Assembly (NCBI GenBank): GCA_020354575.1
Contig: CP070649.1
Location: forward strand, 978,264-1,024,741
From: Candidatus Bathyarchaeota archaeon
GTDB taxonomy: Archaea > Thermoproteota > Bathyarchaeia > Bathyarchaeales > SOJC01
Direction: 5' to 3'
DNA: 46,478 nucleotides
The translations under genes were made by a program, and so were the position numbers. Shown here piece after piece: positions 33,132-41,497 of this stretch; the first letter of the stretch is position 1, and every line of letters begins with the position of its first letter. The notes beneath the pieces are model-generated. The model worked only from the letters and a program-made list of their open reading frames with translations. It was not told the DNA's origin and did not search any database.

Positions 33132-34823
33132 CTACACCTTTGCTTGTATTGGAATTGGATTAGACGATGCCAAATAATGCTCAGGAACTAGATAATTTTC
33201 GTATTTTACTGTATAATATTCTTCAAAAACTCTTTGAATTTCGGGTTCAATCTCTAATAGACTTGGTGGGGCTCGTATATCAGCCCAAAAGGTTTTCCCA
33301 CTTGTGGACTTGACAACTTTGCCTTCCTTTACAACTATTTCTCCATTTTTAATTGTGTAAGCAGCATTTTGAAAAGCCCGTTTGATCTTTTCGGGATGGT
33401 TTTCCAGATTCGCTTTTTCTGGGTTTAATTCGTAGATTGCGATGTCTGCTTCAGCCCCAATTCCTAAGTGCCCCTTATCGTTAAATCCCAAGGCTTTAGC
33501 TTGACCTGCTCTTGTAACAATTGCAATTTCATTAAGTGTGTATTCTCTATCTATGGTGGAGAGCAAGGTTTTACGTTTTGCCCTCTTGCTAATTTTGTCC
33601 AGGACAGTGTTTCTTGATCTTCTACTCATTAGCCACATAATGATTTGTGGGTATGCTGTAAAGGGTCCAGCGTTTGGATGATCTGTTGTTAAGAACACTT
33701 TCCATGGATCTTCAATTTGGAGAGCAAGTTCTAGACCGATTGTCCATTGGGTCGCATGAACAAAGCTTTTTCGTTTGTATTGGAAAGGTACTATTCCAGA
33801 ACTAGTTTCAGTTTCTACATCATTATTTACCCATTTATTTCCGGTTATTTGGTAAAGTATGAATTGGAAAGGCCCGTCAGCTGTCATTGTCGTCGTGTTT
33901 GTAAAGACGATTTGTCCTAAATCTATGGTTACATGGCTGTGAGAATTTACATATTTCGCGATCTCCTCTGATGCAGATCTAAAGCTTCGCCAATCGTGAC
34001 CTGCAAAAGCACTAAATTGGCAGTGAGTCAGGTGAATAATTGGTTTTTTATCGTGGGCCATGTTTTCAACGCATTTCATCGTTTCTAAAGTTGTCACGTA
34101 GTTCCCTGGCTTCCCGAGATTATTCGTATGAACATGGATCGTGTGAGGCATATTAAGGAGCTCATTTACTTTACATAGACCTTGAACGATTTCACGTGGG
34201 GTTATATCAAAATTTGGCACGGGATCATCGATATCGCGAACATTTCTACCGAATCCCCAAGCCTCCAATCCTCCAGGATTGACAATCTTGATAGCATACC
34301 CTTTAGTTGCATTCATCATCCAAGCAACGTAGGCTGCACACCCTGCATAATCTTTGGCTCGTAAATGCTCTAACACAAACCAGTTGCTACCCAATAGGGG
34401 ATATGACCCCTTATCCAGCATAGGCGTATCATTCATTTCTTCATGAGTATGCTTAGCTTTTAATGGTGGCATTGCTGGATCCATTACAGTGGTCCAACCC
34501 ATTCGCGCATAGCGGTAACCAGTTGTAAATGTTGAAGGGATAGAATAGCCTACTCCTGAACGTGTTTTGAGGGTTTTGGGCTCGACATCTTTATAATGAT
34601 CTTCAGGTCTCAGCAATCTTCCTGTGTTGACTTTAGCACCTACAATGTGGGAATGAATGTCTACTCCTCCGGGCATCACAATCATTCCAGCAGCGTCAAT
34701 TACTTTGCCATTCTTTATCTTGCTCACGATCTTACCCTTGCTAATGGCAATATCCATTTCTTCTCCTTCAATCCCATTCGATGGGTCATAGACTAAACCA
34801 TTTTTAATGAGAAGGTCTTTCAT
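33132..34823 (-). CDS. fwdA: Formylmethanofuran dehydrogenase subunit A
   Basis: The amidohydrolase-like subunit that condenses formate with methanofuran at a binuclear metal site. Visible ligands: HSH at 57/59, a Lys in GYAIKIVNPGG (likely carboxylated), His in HTIHVHTNN and IHLTHCQF, and Asp in FLTTDHPNAGPF. The start at 34823 follows the fwdB stop by one base; a frame from 34841 would overlap fwdB and add six residues. The GGGAGAAAGC within the end of fwdB serves as a ribosome site. 563 residues matches the family. Confidence 0.96.
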   Translation of the reverse strand: MKDLLIKNGLVYDPSNGIEGEEMDIAISKGKIVSKIKNGKVIDAAGMIVMPGGVDIHSHIVGAKVNTGRLLRPEDHYKDVEPKTLKTRSGVGYSIPSTFTTGYRYARMGWTTVMDPAMPPLKAKHTHEEMNDTPMLDKGSYPLLGSNWFVLEHLRAKDYAGCAAYVAWMMNATKGYAIKIVNPGGLEAWGFGRNVRDIDDPVPNFDITPREIVQGLCKVNELLNMPHTIHVHTNNLGKPGNYVTTLETMKCVENMAHDKKPIIHLTHCQFSAFAGHDWRSFRSASEEIAKYVNSHSHVTIDLGQIVFTNTTTMTADGPFQFILYQITGNKWVNNDVETETSSGIVPFQYKRKSFVHATQWTIGLELALQIEDPWKVFLTTDHPNAGPFTAYPQIIMWLMSRRSRNTVLDKISKRAKRKTLLSTIDREYTLNEIAIVTRAGQAKALGFNDKGHLGIGAEADIAIYELNPEKANLENHPEKIKRAFQNAAYTIKNGEIVVKEGKVVKSTSGKTFWADIRAPPSLLEIEPEIQRVFEEYYTVKYENYLVPEHYLASSNPIPIQAKV

Positions 34824-34824
34824 G

Positions 34825-36276
34825 CTAAGCTTTCTCCCCATTTCGCTTTAGCTGCACTACTTGACGTAGGATTCTTCGCAGAATCTCCTCATCTGATATA
34901 CATGTTTCTGGAGGCTCTACTAATTTTTTCATAGGTAATGGAACACGATCCATGCGGTATGCGGTTCCATCCTCCTCGATTCCTACAAATGTTGAAGGGA
35001 TTACAACATCTGCCATCAGAGTCGTTGGAGAAATTACGGGGTCGATGGCAATTAGGGGGTTTTTTACCAGGTTTTGAACTGCCTTTCTGGGAAAATTAGA
35101 CACGGGATCTGATGCAATAATTAAACTTGCATCTGCATCATCTCGGCTGAGAATGTCGACCACGGATGTTTCACCAGGATTATATCGAGGATATCCTTGC
35201 GTAAAATCGACAGCAAATGGATAGCCCGTCTGCCAGGTAGAAACGATATTTGCCCCTGCGACATTGAAGTGACCTCGCATTGGCATTATGACGAATTTGG
35301 TTCGGTAATTCAAGTCGCGTGTCAAAGCGATTGCGGCATCAATATTTTGCAATTTTCCAGAACTCATTGTCAACCCTACTCCAAAGAAGAAGACCCCGAA
35401 ATCACACCCGACCATTGCGTCTGCGACTTCCTCGAGTAGTTCTACCGATACGCCTGCAACTTCGTCCACTTCCAGCTCTTCATCTTTTACTAGTAATCTG
35501 AAGGCTTGAAGGAGTTCGAAATCCTCATTTGGTTTTACCTGGATGAAAAAATCGGCAAATTCAGCTGATCGCGTTTTGCGTACATCAACCACTATGAGTT
35601 TTCTTTTTTTTGTCTGGAATTCGGGAGGTAATTTTTGTCCTGAGACAACAGGCACTGAGGTTTCTTTCATCAATACACGCTCTGAAGCCCGCTCGAGTCT
35701 TTTTTTACCAAGAACCCCTCGTAGTCGGGCGACATAGTGTTCCCATTCACTTTGCTGAAAACGTCCATCCGAAAAGGATGTATATCGTTCCATATGACGT
35801 GGATGGGCGCTGTAGGGATCGCAAGCCCAGTATACAATCAAATCCGCGCGGTGGCGTATTTGACCTAAGGTGCACGTTGGAATGCCGACATTCTGAATAC
35901 TAAGTATTGAAGGTCCGTGGCAGACTGTAGAGGTGTTATCAATGACTCCTCCGATTTCTTCAGCTAGTTCTATTCCTACTTTAATAGCCTCACAGCTTGT
36001 ACAGCTCCAGCCATAAAGTATTGGATAGGACGCATCAGTGAGGATTTGAGCGCTTTTCTGTATTGCCTCTTCTAAAGAGGCTTCTCTCAATTCACCCTCT
36101 TTTCTCACAAGAGGTTTTAAATTGCGATGTTTAGGATCTGAATAGCTAGTGAATTTTGCTTCGCTTACAGGACAGGTATTTATAACATCGGTAATTCTGT
36201 TGTTTTCAACTGTTACTTCAAGGTCGTCGCATAAAGTGCCACAAATTGGACAGGTGACATTTTTAATGACTGGCAT
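34825..36276 (-). CDS. fwdB: Formylmethanofuran dehydrogenase subunit B
   Basis: The catalytic molybdo- or tungstopterin subunit, which reduces CO2 to formate. An iron-sulfur motif is formed by C9, C12, C16 and C35 (CPICGTLCDDLEV then NTCP). C119 in STVCHGPS is the expected metal ligand; it is Cys rather than selenocysteine. Further pterin-binding stretches include IVYWACDPYSAHPRHMER, MPMRGHFNVAGAN, and IASDPVSNFPRKA. 483 residues is slightly longer than typical. Its ATG overlaps the fwdD stop by one base (TAATG). Which metal is used cannot be read from sequence. Confidence 0.96.
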   Translation of the reverse strand: MPVIKNVTCPICGTLCDDLEVTVENNRITDVINTCPVSEAKFTSYSDPKHRNLKPLVRKEGELREASLEEAIQKSAQILTDASYPILYGWSCTSCEAIKVGIELAEEIGGVIDNTSTVCHGPSILSIQNVGIPTCTLGQIRHRADLIVYWACDPYSAHPRHMERYTSFSDGRFQQSEWEHYVARLRGVLGKKRLERASERVLMKETSVPVVSGQKLPPEFQTKKRKLIVVDVRKTRSAEFADFFIQVKPNEDFELLQAFRLLVKDEELEVDEVAGVSVELLEEVADAMVGCDFGVFFFGVGLTMSSGKLQNIDAAIALTRDLNYRTKFVIMPMRGHFNVAGANIVSTWQTGYPFAVDFTQGYPRYNPGETSVVDILSRDDADASLIIASDPVSNFPRKAVQNLVKNPLIAIDPVISPTTLMADVVIPSTFVGIEEDGTAYRMDRVPLPMKKLVEPPETCISDEEILRRILRQVVQLKRNGEKA

Positions 36277-36677
36277 TAAAATCCCTTATTATAAGTTTGC
36301 TTCAGCAGCTGTGGGATATTTGAGATTTTTTCAGTTGGGGCAGGCTGTATCTCCGCCTTGATTCCCTTAAATGATGGCATACCGGTTCCATGTGTGGCTG
36401 AGTTGACGAGAATATTTGCCCAGAGTCCATACGGCATATATACAATTTGTGAGTGGGGGGCTCTTTTGGACTCAGTTGCTTTGACAATTATCTCCCCGTG
36501 TTTTGTGGTTATTTTTATGTTGGAATTTTCTCTTATGCCTAGTTTCTTCATATCATTTGGATCCATATCGCAGATAGCGACGCTTTCAAGGTATATGTCA
36601 GATAACTTTCCATGTTCTTTAGCGGTGCCTTGGTCAATTGTTCTCCCTGTCAAAAGGGTGACTCGTAGCTTTTGCAT
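36276..36677 (-). CDS. fwdD: Formylmethanofuran dehydrogenase subunit D
   Basis: The small pterin-dinucleotide-binding subunit, corresponding to the C-terminal barrel of DMSO-reductase-family enzymes. Core: RVTLLTGRTIDQGTAKEHGK, VAICDMDPNDMKKLGI, NIKITTKHGEIIVKATES, and YMPYGLWANILVNSATHGTG. 133 residues is normal. It leads the operon fwdD-fwdB-fwdA-fwdC. The electron-transfer subunits F and G found in methanogens are absent from this locus. Confidence 0.95.
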   Translation of the reverse strand: MQKLRVTLLTGRTIDQGTAKEHGKLSDIYLESVAICDMDPNDMKKLGIRENSNIKITTKHGEIIVKATESKRAPHSQIVYMPYGLWANILVNSATHGTGMPSFKGIKAEIQPAPTEKISNIPQLLKQTYNKGF

Positions 36678-36884
36678 TTTCTCACCACATCTGCTTTTTT
36701 GGTAGTTAGAATGATGAAGCGTTTCTTAAGGAGTTTTCCATTCTCAAGGTATAAGTAGTCTTGATTCTTCCAATAACTCCATCAAATATCCTAGAATTTA
36801 TCGCACAAGAATTACTTACTTAGAATATTTATTCCCATTTCATAAGTGATTTTAAAACAGAAATCTACTGCACTTCGATCAGAA

Positions 36885-37019
36885 ATGGGCAAACTCGAAG
36901 AAATTCGTTTAAAGGTTGCTAAACTTCAGTTGGAGGCAAAAGAGCTTAAACGTCTGAGATCCGACGCAAACAGCATGAAGAGATTCCGAAAGATGATCGT
37001 AAAAGAAAAATTCGACTGA
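36885..37019 (+). CDS. Tiny basic helical protein, unknown
   Basis: A 44-residue protein too small for usual gene calling: MGKLEEIRLKVAKLQLEAKE, LKRLRSDANS and a basic end. It is one long amphipathic helix in all appearance. A plus-strand TATA-like box (GATTTTAAAA, about 36849-36858) precedes the ATG by some 30 nt. The next gene on the same strand begins 15 bases after its stop. It is divergent from fwdD. Real coding is likely from codon pattern and spacing, but function is unknown. Confidence 0.55.
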   Translation: MGKLEEIRLKVAKLQLEAKELKRLRSDANSMKRFRKMIVKEKFD

Positions 37020-37034
37020 CAGCGCGTTGATTCA

Positions 37035-37328
37035 ATGGAAAAGAAATTAAGACAAACGTTGGAAAAAGCTCTAGATAAACTACTTCAACGAACTCTTGAA
37101 AAAACCTATTATCGCCTGATGACCAAGGAACTCCTCACGCTTGTAAATTCAGAAAGAGATTTTTTATTTGGCGTTGTTATCGGAGACATCCTTGAAGGGT
37201 TGGGGTTCTGCACCTACGGTGCTTATAAAAGATTTCCCAAGGACCGAGAATTCGAAGAATTGTTCGGACTTATTTTGGGAAGATCAGAGGAGATTCAAGG
37301 AAAAATCAAGTCAATACTCTCAAAGTGA
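37035..37328 (+). CDS. Small helical protein, unknown
   Basis: A 97-residue protein with no recognised family: KKLRQTLEKALDKLLQRTLE, then a central TKELLTLVNSERDFLFGVVI, GDILEGLGFCTYGAYKRF, and a helical end. It is soluble-looking and lacks metal motifs or signals. It follows the 44-residue gene closely in what is likely a two-gene unit divergent from the fwd operon. It could be a conserved archaeal hypothetical; a relation to fwd is speculation. Confidence 0.7.
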   Translation: MEKKLRQTLEKALDKLLQRTLEKTYYRLMTKELLTLVNSERDFLFGVVIGDILEGLGFCTYGAYKRFPKDREFEELFGLILGRSEEIQGKIKSILSK

Positions 37329-37342
37329 AATAGGATTATCTC

Positions 37343-38083
37343 TCACTCTTCATCCTTTCTAATCCATCCAGCCATCTTCATGCTGGAATTCACAGCTTGA
37401 GACACTAAGTAACCAATGGGGATTGTGTATAAAGCCAACGTAGCATTAAACACTCCTATGATGGGGAGCATTGCTAATACAACATCGGTCGGTAGCCCAA
37501 AACCTACAGGGGGAGCAAAGGGGAGAAAAATCCAATTCACAATAGTCATTAAGGCAACTCTGAAAATGACGCCTGTAATAGTGGAAATTGGAGCCACATT
37601 CCATTGTGTTTTTCCCTGTACATAAGAGTAGAGAGTGACCAGAAATATGATTCCCGAAATTAATTGCGTAAATATCAGTATAATAGTCAAGTCAAAAAAT
37701 CCAAGTTGAAAACTGGTGTAAATTGGCAGGACAGTAGTTACTGCTGCAATAAATCCGGAAATTGCCATCGAATTCGAGCGAATCAATGGAAATTTATGCA
37801 CTAGGTAAATTCCAAATAACATGCTGAGAATAGCAGCGAGATTGTAAAAAGGACCTGTAGGAAGCTCTCCTGGGAAAATTGCGAGAAGCAGCAAGGTATT
37901 AATTACTGATACAGCTGCGCCCACGCGGAGACCGAATAACAAGGCAGCTGCAACTATCGGTATCTCCCAGATTTGGTAGATAAGAAATGGCGCGTAGGGT
38001 GCAGGTATCTTTATTGGCGAAAGGTTGAGGGCAATCGTAAGGGCTGCAAACACCGTTATTGCAGCGATAGTTTTTGAATCCAT
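37343..38083 (-). CDS. ECF-type transporter S component (putative)
   Basis: A 246-residue membrane protein with six or so hydrophobic helices. It begins DSKTIAAITVFAALTIALNL and continues PIKIPAPYAPFLIYQIWEIP, a pattern seen in archaeal substrate-capture components of energy-coupling-factor transporters for vitamins and metals. Other segments: GLRVGAAVSVINTLLLLAIF with GELPTGPFYNLAA, and a C-terminal IPIGYLVSQAVNSSMKM. It has no ATPase or T component beside it, so it may share a common energising module elsewhere. Substrate unknown. Confidence 0.75.
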   Translation of the reverse strand: MDSKTIAAITVFAALTIALNLSPIKIPAPYAPFLIYQIWEIPIVAAALLFGLRVGAAVSVINTLLLLAIFPGELPTGPFYNLAAILSMLFGIYLVHKFPLIRSNSMAISGFIAAVTTVLPIYTSFQLGFFDLTIILIFTQLISGIIFLVTLYSYVQGKTQWNVAPISTITGVIFRVALMTIVNWIFLPFAPPVGFGLPTDVVLAMLPIIGVFNATLALYTIPIGYLVSQAVNSSMKMAGWIRKDEE

Positions 38084-38302
38084 TTTTGTGAACCCCTCTT
38101 CTCGAATGGCTATCCGTTTCGCTTTAGCTATTTAAGAGTAACTACTCGAAAAAGAGTGAGATGCCACCGACAATTTTGTCCGAATATTAAGATGGCCTCT
38201 CCAATAGACAGGTGTGAAAAAAAATTTATGCATCGAGTTTAACAAATTAAATGCTAAAGTAATAGTTTCTGAATAAGGAAATTGAGCTTGAGGGCATAAA
38301 AA

Positions 38303-39520
38303 TTGATCAAATCGGAGAAAAGTCCCATCAAATCCAAACCCAGTCGGGACCTAGAAGGCTTCCTTCAGCAATTACCCTCTCCTCCCGAAGAGCATACGCA
38401 CGAATTGAAAATGGAACAACGAGTGAAACGCCTACTTGGAGACCAGGAGAGGCTCACAGATGCAGAATTGCGCTTTTACGCTAGACAGATTATGCTCGAC
38501 GAAGTGGGACTTGAGGGACAATTGAAACTTAGAAAATCGAAGGCTTGTGTCATAGGATTGGGAGGTCTTGGCTCGACAATAGCTACTCAATTGACTGCGA
38601 TGGGCGTGGGATATCTAAGAGTTGTAGATCGCGATATCGTTGAAGAGTCAAATCTGCAAAGGCAACACCTTTACAACTTTGATGTTATTGGCTTACCCAA
38701 GGTTGAGGCAGCCACTAGACGATTAGAAAGATTGAATCCTCACGTGAGGTTGGATCCAATTCCCGTGTCTTTTAATGAAGGCAATTCCGATGAAGTTTTA
38801 AGCGATATGGATGTCGTGCTTGATGGTTTGGATAATATGAAAACAAGATATGCTGTGAATAGAGCTTGTGTTGAATCAGGTCTCCCTTTTGTGTTTGGTT
38901 CTGCTATTTCAACTTTTGGAAATGTTTCAACAATTATCCCTGGCGAAACCCCGTGTTTAGAATGCTTCTATGGTGGACTTGAGGACAGGGTGCTGCCTAC
39001 GTGTAGCACAATGGGGATACACCCATCAGTCTTAGGTGTTGTAGCAAGTATCGAAGTTGCTGAAGCAGTTAAAATTCTCTTAGATAAACCACCAAGTCTT
39101 AAGAATAAGCTCTATTATTGCGATATCAGTGCCTTACGATTTGAGACGATAGATGTCGCACATTCCGAAAATTGTCCGGTTTGTGGAAAACACCCCAAAG
39201 GCATCTCTCCCCCTTTGAAGCATATCCTGGTTGAAGAAACATGTGGAAGAAACAATAAAAAGGTCTTCATAACAGTTCCAAAAAAAAACTTGAACTTAGA
39301 CATTGAGAAACTAATCACTTCTTTGGAGAAAGAAGGAGCTAGAATAACCATGAAAGCCAAATTAGGAGTGGCTCTTGCTACAGCTGAAGGAATTGCTGCA
39401 AGTATTCTCAGTAGTGGCATAATGATAATCGAAGGAACAAAAAATGAAGAGGAGACATTAAATTTCTACAAACGGATGATTGTTACTAAAATGGGCATAC
39501 CTTGGACTAAAATAGGCTAG
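38303..39520 (+). CDS. ThiF/MoeB-like E1 adenylating enzyme with terminal extensions
   Basis: An E1-like enzyme of 405 residues. The nucleotide loop is GLGGLGS (85-91), with RVVDRDIVEESNLQRQ and DGLDNMKTRYAVN following. C218/C221 (PCLEC) and C291/C294 (CPVC) form the structural zinc site; C234 in LPTCSTMGIHPSV lies in the region of the catalytic Cys. About 50 residues precede the Rossmann fold, and a further 105 follow the zinc site with no family I recognise. Such enzymes adenylate ubiquitin-like sulfur carriers (MoaD, ThiS, SAMP). With moaE 4.4 kb away, a molybdopterin or archaeal SAMP role is plausible. Start is TTG 38303; convergent with cobO. Confidence 0.85.
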   Translation: MIKSEKSPIKSKPSRDLEGFLQQLPSPPEEHTHELKMEQRVKRLLGDQERLTDAELRFYARQIMLDEVGLEGQLKLRKSKACVIGLGGLGSTIATQLTAMGVGYLRVVDRDIVEESNLQRQHLYNFDVIGLPKVEAATRRLERLNPHVRLDPIPVSFNEGNSDEVLSDMDVVLDGLDNMKTRYAVNRACVESGLPFVFGSAISTFGNVSTIIPGETPCLECFYGGLEDRVLPTCSTMGIHPSVLGVVASIEVAEAVKILLDKPPSLKNKLYYCDISALRFETIDVAHSENCPVCGKHPKGISPPLKHILVEETCGRNNKKVFITVPKKNLNLDIEKLITSLEKEGARITMKAKLGVALATAEGIAASILSSGIMIIEGTKNEEETLNFYKRMIVTKMGIPWTKIG

Positions 39521-39573
39521 CTGTGCTAGCATCTAACGCCAACCAGATCCATGCATCTGAAGCCGATTGATAT

Positions 39574-40110
39574 TTAGTACTCAATACCTTTTCGAGGGCG
39601 CATACCCTTAGAAAATGGATGTTTGATTTCCTTCATTTCTGTAACAAGATCTGCTAGTCCAATTATTTCTGAGTGGGCATTGCGTCCGGTAAATACAAGT
39701 TCAACATGTTTGGGTTTATTCTTAATTAGCCTAACAAGGTCTTCTACGGCTAACAATTGTAGGTCAAGAGCTACATTGATTTCATCCAGTATTACAATAT
39801 CGTACTCGCTATCATTAATGATTCTCTCGGCGAAATCAAGAGCTTCTTTTGCAAATTCTACGTCTTCCTTTTTGGGTGGTTTTTCTGTAATGAATCGTCC
39901 ACTGCCAAAAGATCTTAATTGAAAATTAGGAAGATGCTTGGTTGTGTGGAGCTCACCATAATCAAAGCCTCCTTTGAGGAACTGAATCATATAGACTTTT
40001 AAGCCCCGTCCAAGGGCTCGAAGAGCTAGGCCCAAAGCTGCTGATGTTTTTCCTTTTCCATTGCCGGTATATACTTGCACCAAGCCCTTCTCAAATCGTT
40101 TTTCTTTCAT
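39574..40110 (-). CDS. cobO: Cob(I)yrinate a,c-diamide adenosyltransferase (CobA/CobO type)
   Basis: It transfers the adenosyl group of ATP to reduced corrinoid, producing adenosylcobalamin. The N-terminal P-loop reads YTGNGKGKTSAALGLALRAL, typical for CobA/BtuR, with VYMIQFLKGG, the DIVILDEINVALDLQLL stretch and VFTGRNAHSEI. 178 residues is standard. It is the last gene of a methylmalonyl-CoA mutase unit, 7 bases after meaB, so it likely supplies the cofactor for that enzyme. Confidence 0.95.
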   Translation of the reverse strand: MKEKRFEKGLVQVYTGNGKGKTSAALGLALRALGRGLKVYMIQFLKGGFDYGELHTTKHLPNFQLRSFGSGRFITEKPPKKEDVEFAKEALDFAERIINDSEYDIVILDEINVALDLQLLAVEDLVRLIKNKPKHVELVFTGRNAHSEIIGLADLVTEMKEIKHPFSKGMRPRKGIEY

Positions 40111-40117
40111 TTAGCCA

Positions 40118-41071
40118 CTAGCCCTTGTTCATGCGTTCTCCTAGTACTTTCTCCGCAGCAGTTAGTGGATCCAATTCTTTCCTTAGAATTCGCGAAATCA
40201 ACATGCTGAATCTTCCGCTTTTCTTCAATTCTTGAATAATTCGTTCAGCAGCTTTTTGTCTTATAGCTTCCATGAGCTCTGCTTCTAGAATTCTTTGCTG
40301 TCTTATTTTTCCTTCTCCTTTTTCTAAGTATTTCCTATGTTCATCGATCTTTTCTGAAAGCTGGATAGTTCCTTCCCCTGTGAGGGCTATTGTCTTAACT
40401 ATGGCTGGTTTCCATTGATGTTTTTCGGAGCTAAGTTCTAACATCGATTGAATATCAGTAGCTGCTTTGTTCGCATTTTCTCGATCAGCTTTGTTAATAA
40501 CAAAAATGTCCCCGATTTCCATCATTCCCGCTTTGATTGCCTGAATTTCATCACCAAGACCTGGGGCCAACACCACAACGATTGTCTGGGCGATTTTCAT
40601 GATTTCGACTTCTGATTGTCCTGCCCCTACAGTCTCCACGATCACGATATCCTTGCCAGATGCATCAAGGATACGAACTGTGTCTTTAGTAGCTTTTGCT
40701 AACCCTCCCGGGTTGTGTCGTGTTGCCATACTTCGAATGAAAACTCCCGTGTCAGTGCTTAGATCTTGCATGCGTATTCGATCACCTAAAAATGCGCCAC
40801 CAGAAAAGGGACTTGTTGGATCAACAGCGACTACGCCCACAGTTCTGCTTCGTTCTCTATATTTTCTAACCAATTTTTCGACAAGAGTGCTTTTTCCTGC
40901 TCCGCTTGGTCCGGTTATTCCGATCACATGTGCTTTTCCCAAGTGGGGAAAAAGTCTGGATGAGATCTCTTGTGCTTCAAGAGAGCCATTTTCTACCAGT
41001 GTTATTGCTCTAGCTATGCTTCTAGGCTCCCCGTTTACAACTGCGTCGACTAACTGCTTGGTTGTGCGCAA
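40118..41071 (-). CDS. meaB: MeaB/ArgK-type GTPase, chaperone of B12-dependent mutase
   Basis: A GTPase of the G3E family, 317 residues, that gates adenosylcobalamin loading into and protection of methylmalonyl-CoA mutase. Walker A is GPSGAGKST near 53-61; Walker B in IVETVGAGQSEVEI; NKAD is the base-specificity motif (INKADREN). Ends LDPLTAAEKVLGERM. It lies between the mutase B12 subunit (3 bases) and cobO (7 bases). Confidence 0.95.
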   Translation of the reverse strand: MRTTKQLVDAVVNGEPRSIARAITLVENGSLEAQEISSRLFPHLGKAHVIGITGPSGAGKSTLVEKLVRKYRERSRTVGVVAVDPTSPFSGGAFLGDRIRMQDLSTDTGVFIRSMATRHNPGGLAKATKDTVRILDASGKDIVIVETVGAGQSEVEIMKIAQTIVVVLAPGLGDEIQAIKAGMMEIGDIFVINKADRENANKAATDIQSMLELSSEKHQWKPAIVKTIALTGEGTIQLSEKIDEHRKYLEKGEGKIRQQRILEAELMEAIRQKAAERIIQELKKSGRFSMLISRILRKELDPLTAAEKVLGERMNKG

Positions 41072-41074
41072 CTT

Positions 41075-41482
41075 TCACCATCGACTTGTCTTCACTTGCC
41101 TTTTAACATAATCTATTATAGTTTCTGTTTTGGTTCCAGGACCAAAGATGCTTTTTATTCCGAGCTTTTTAAGAGATGGAATATCTTCTTCTGGAATTAT
41201 GCCCCCTGCAAAAACAAGGACATCACTTAGCTCTTTTTGCTTCATGAGCTCGATTATTCTTGGGAAAAGTGTCATATGAGCGCCTGAGAGGATACTTAGC
41301 CCTAGAACATCAACATCCTCCTGGAGGACTGTTTCTACAATTTGCTCTGGTGTTTGTCTTAGACCTGAGTATATGACTTCCATACCTGCATCTCTTAGAG
41401 CCCTCGCCACTACTTTCGCGCCTCTGTCATGGCTATCTAATCCAGGCTTTGCCACAAGAACTCGGATCTTTCTATCTTTCAT
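41075..41482 (-). CDS. Methylmalonyl-CoA mutase, B12-binding subunit
   Basis: The separate cobalamin-binding chain (135 residues) of the two-subunit archaeal mutase. The base-off ligand motif DxHxxG is DSHDRG (about 16-21), then [14 protein letters not shown] and [14 protein letters not shown] form the Ser/Gly loops that hold the lower ligand tail. Bacterial-type enzymes have this domain fused to the large chain. It lies 15 bases after the large subunit gene. Confidence 0.96.
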   Translation of the reverse strand: MKDRKIRVLVAKPGLDSHDRGAKVVARALRDAGMEVIYSGLRQTPEQIVETVLQEDVDVLGLSILSGAHMTLFPRIIELMKQKELSDVLVFAGGIIPEEDIPSLKKLGIKSIFGPGTKTETIIDYVKRQVKTSRW

Positions 41483-41497
41483 TCCTCTAATTGCCCC

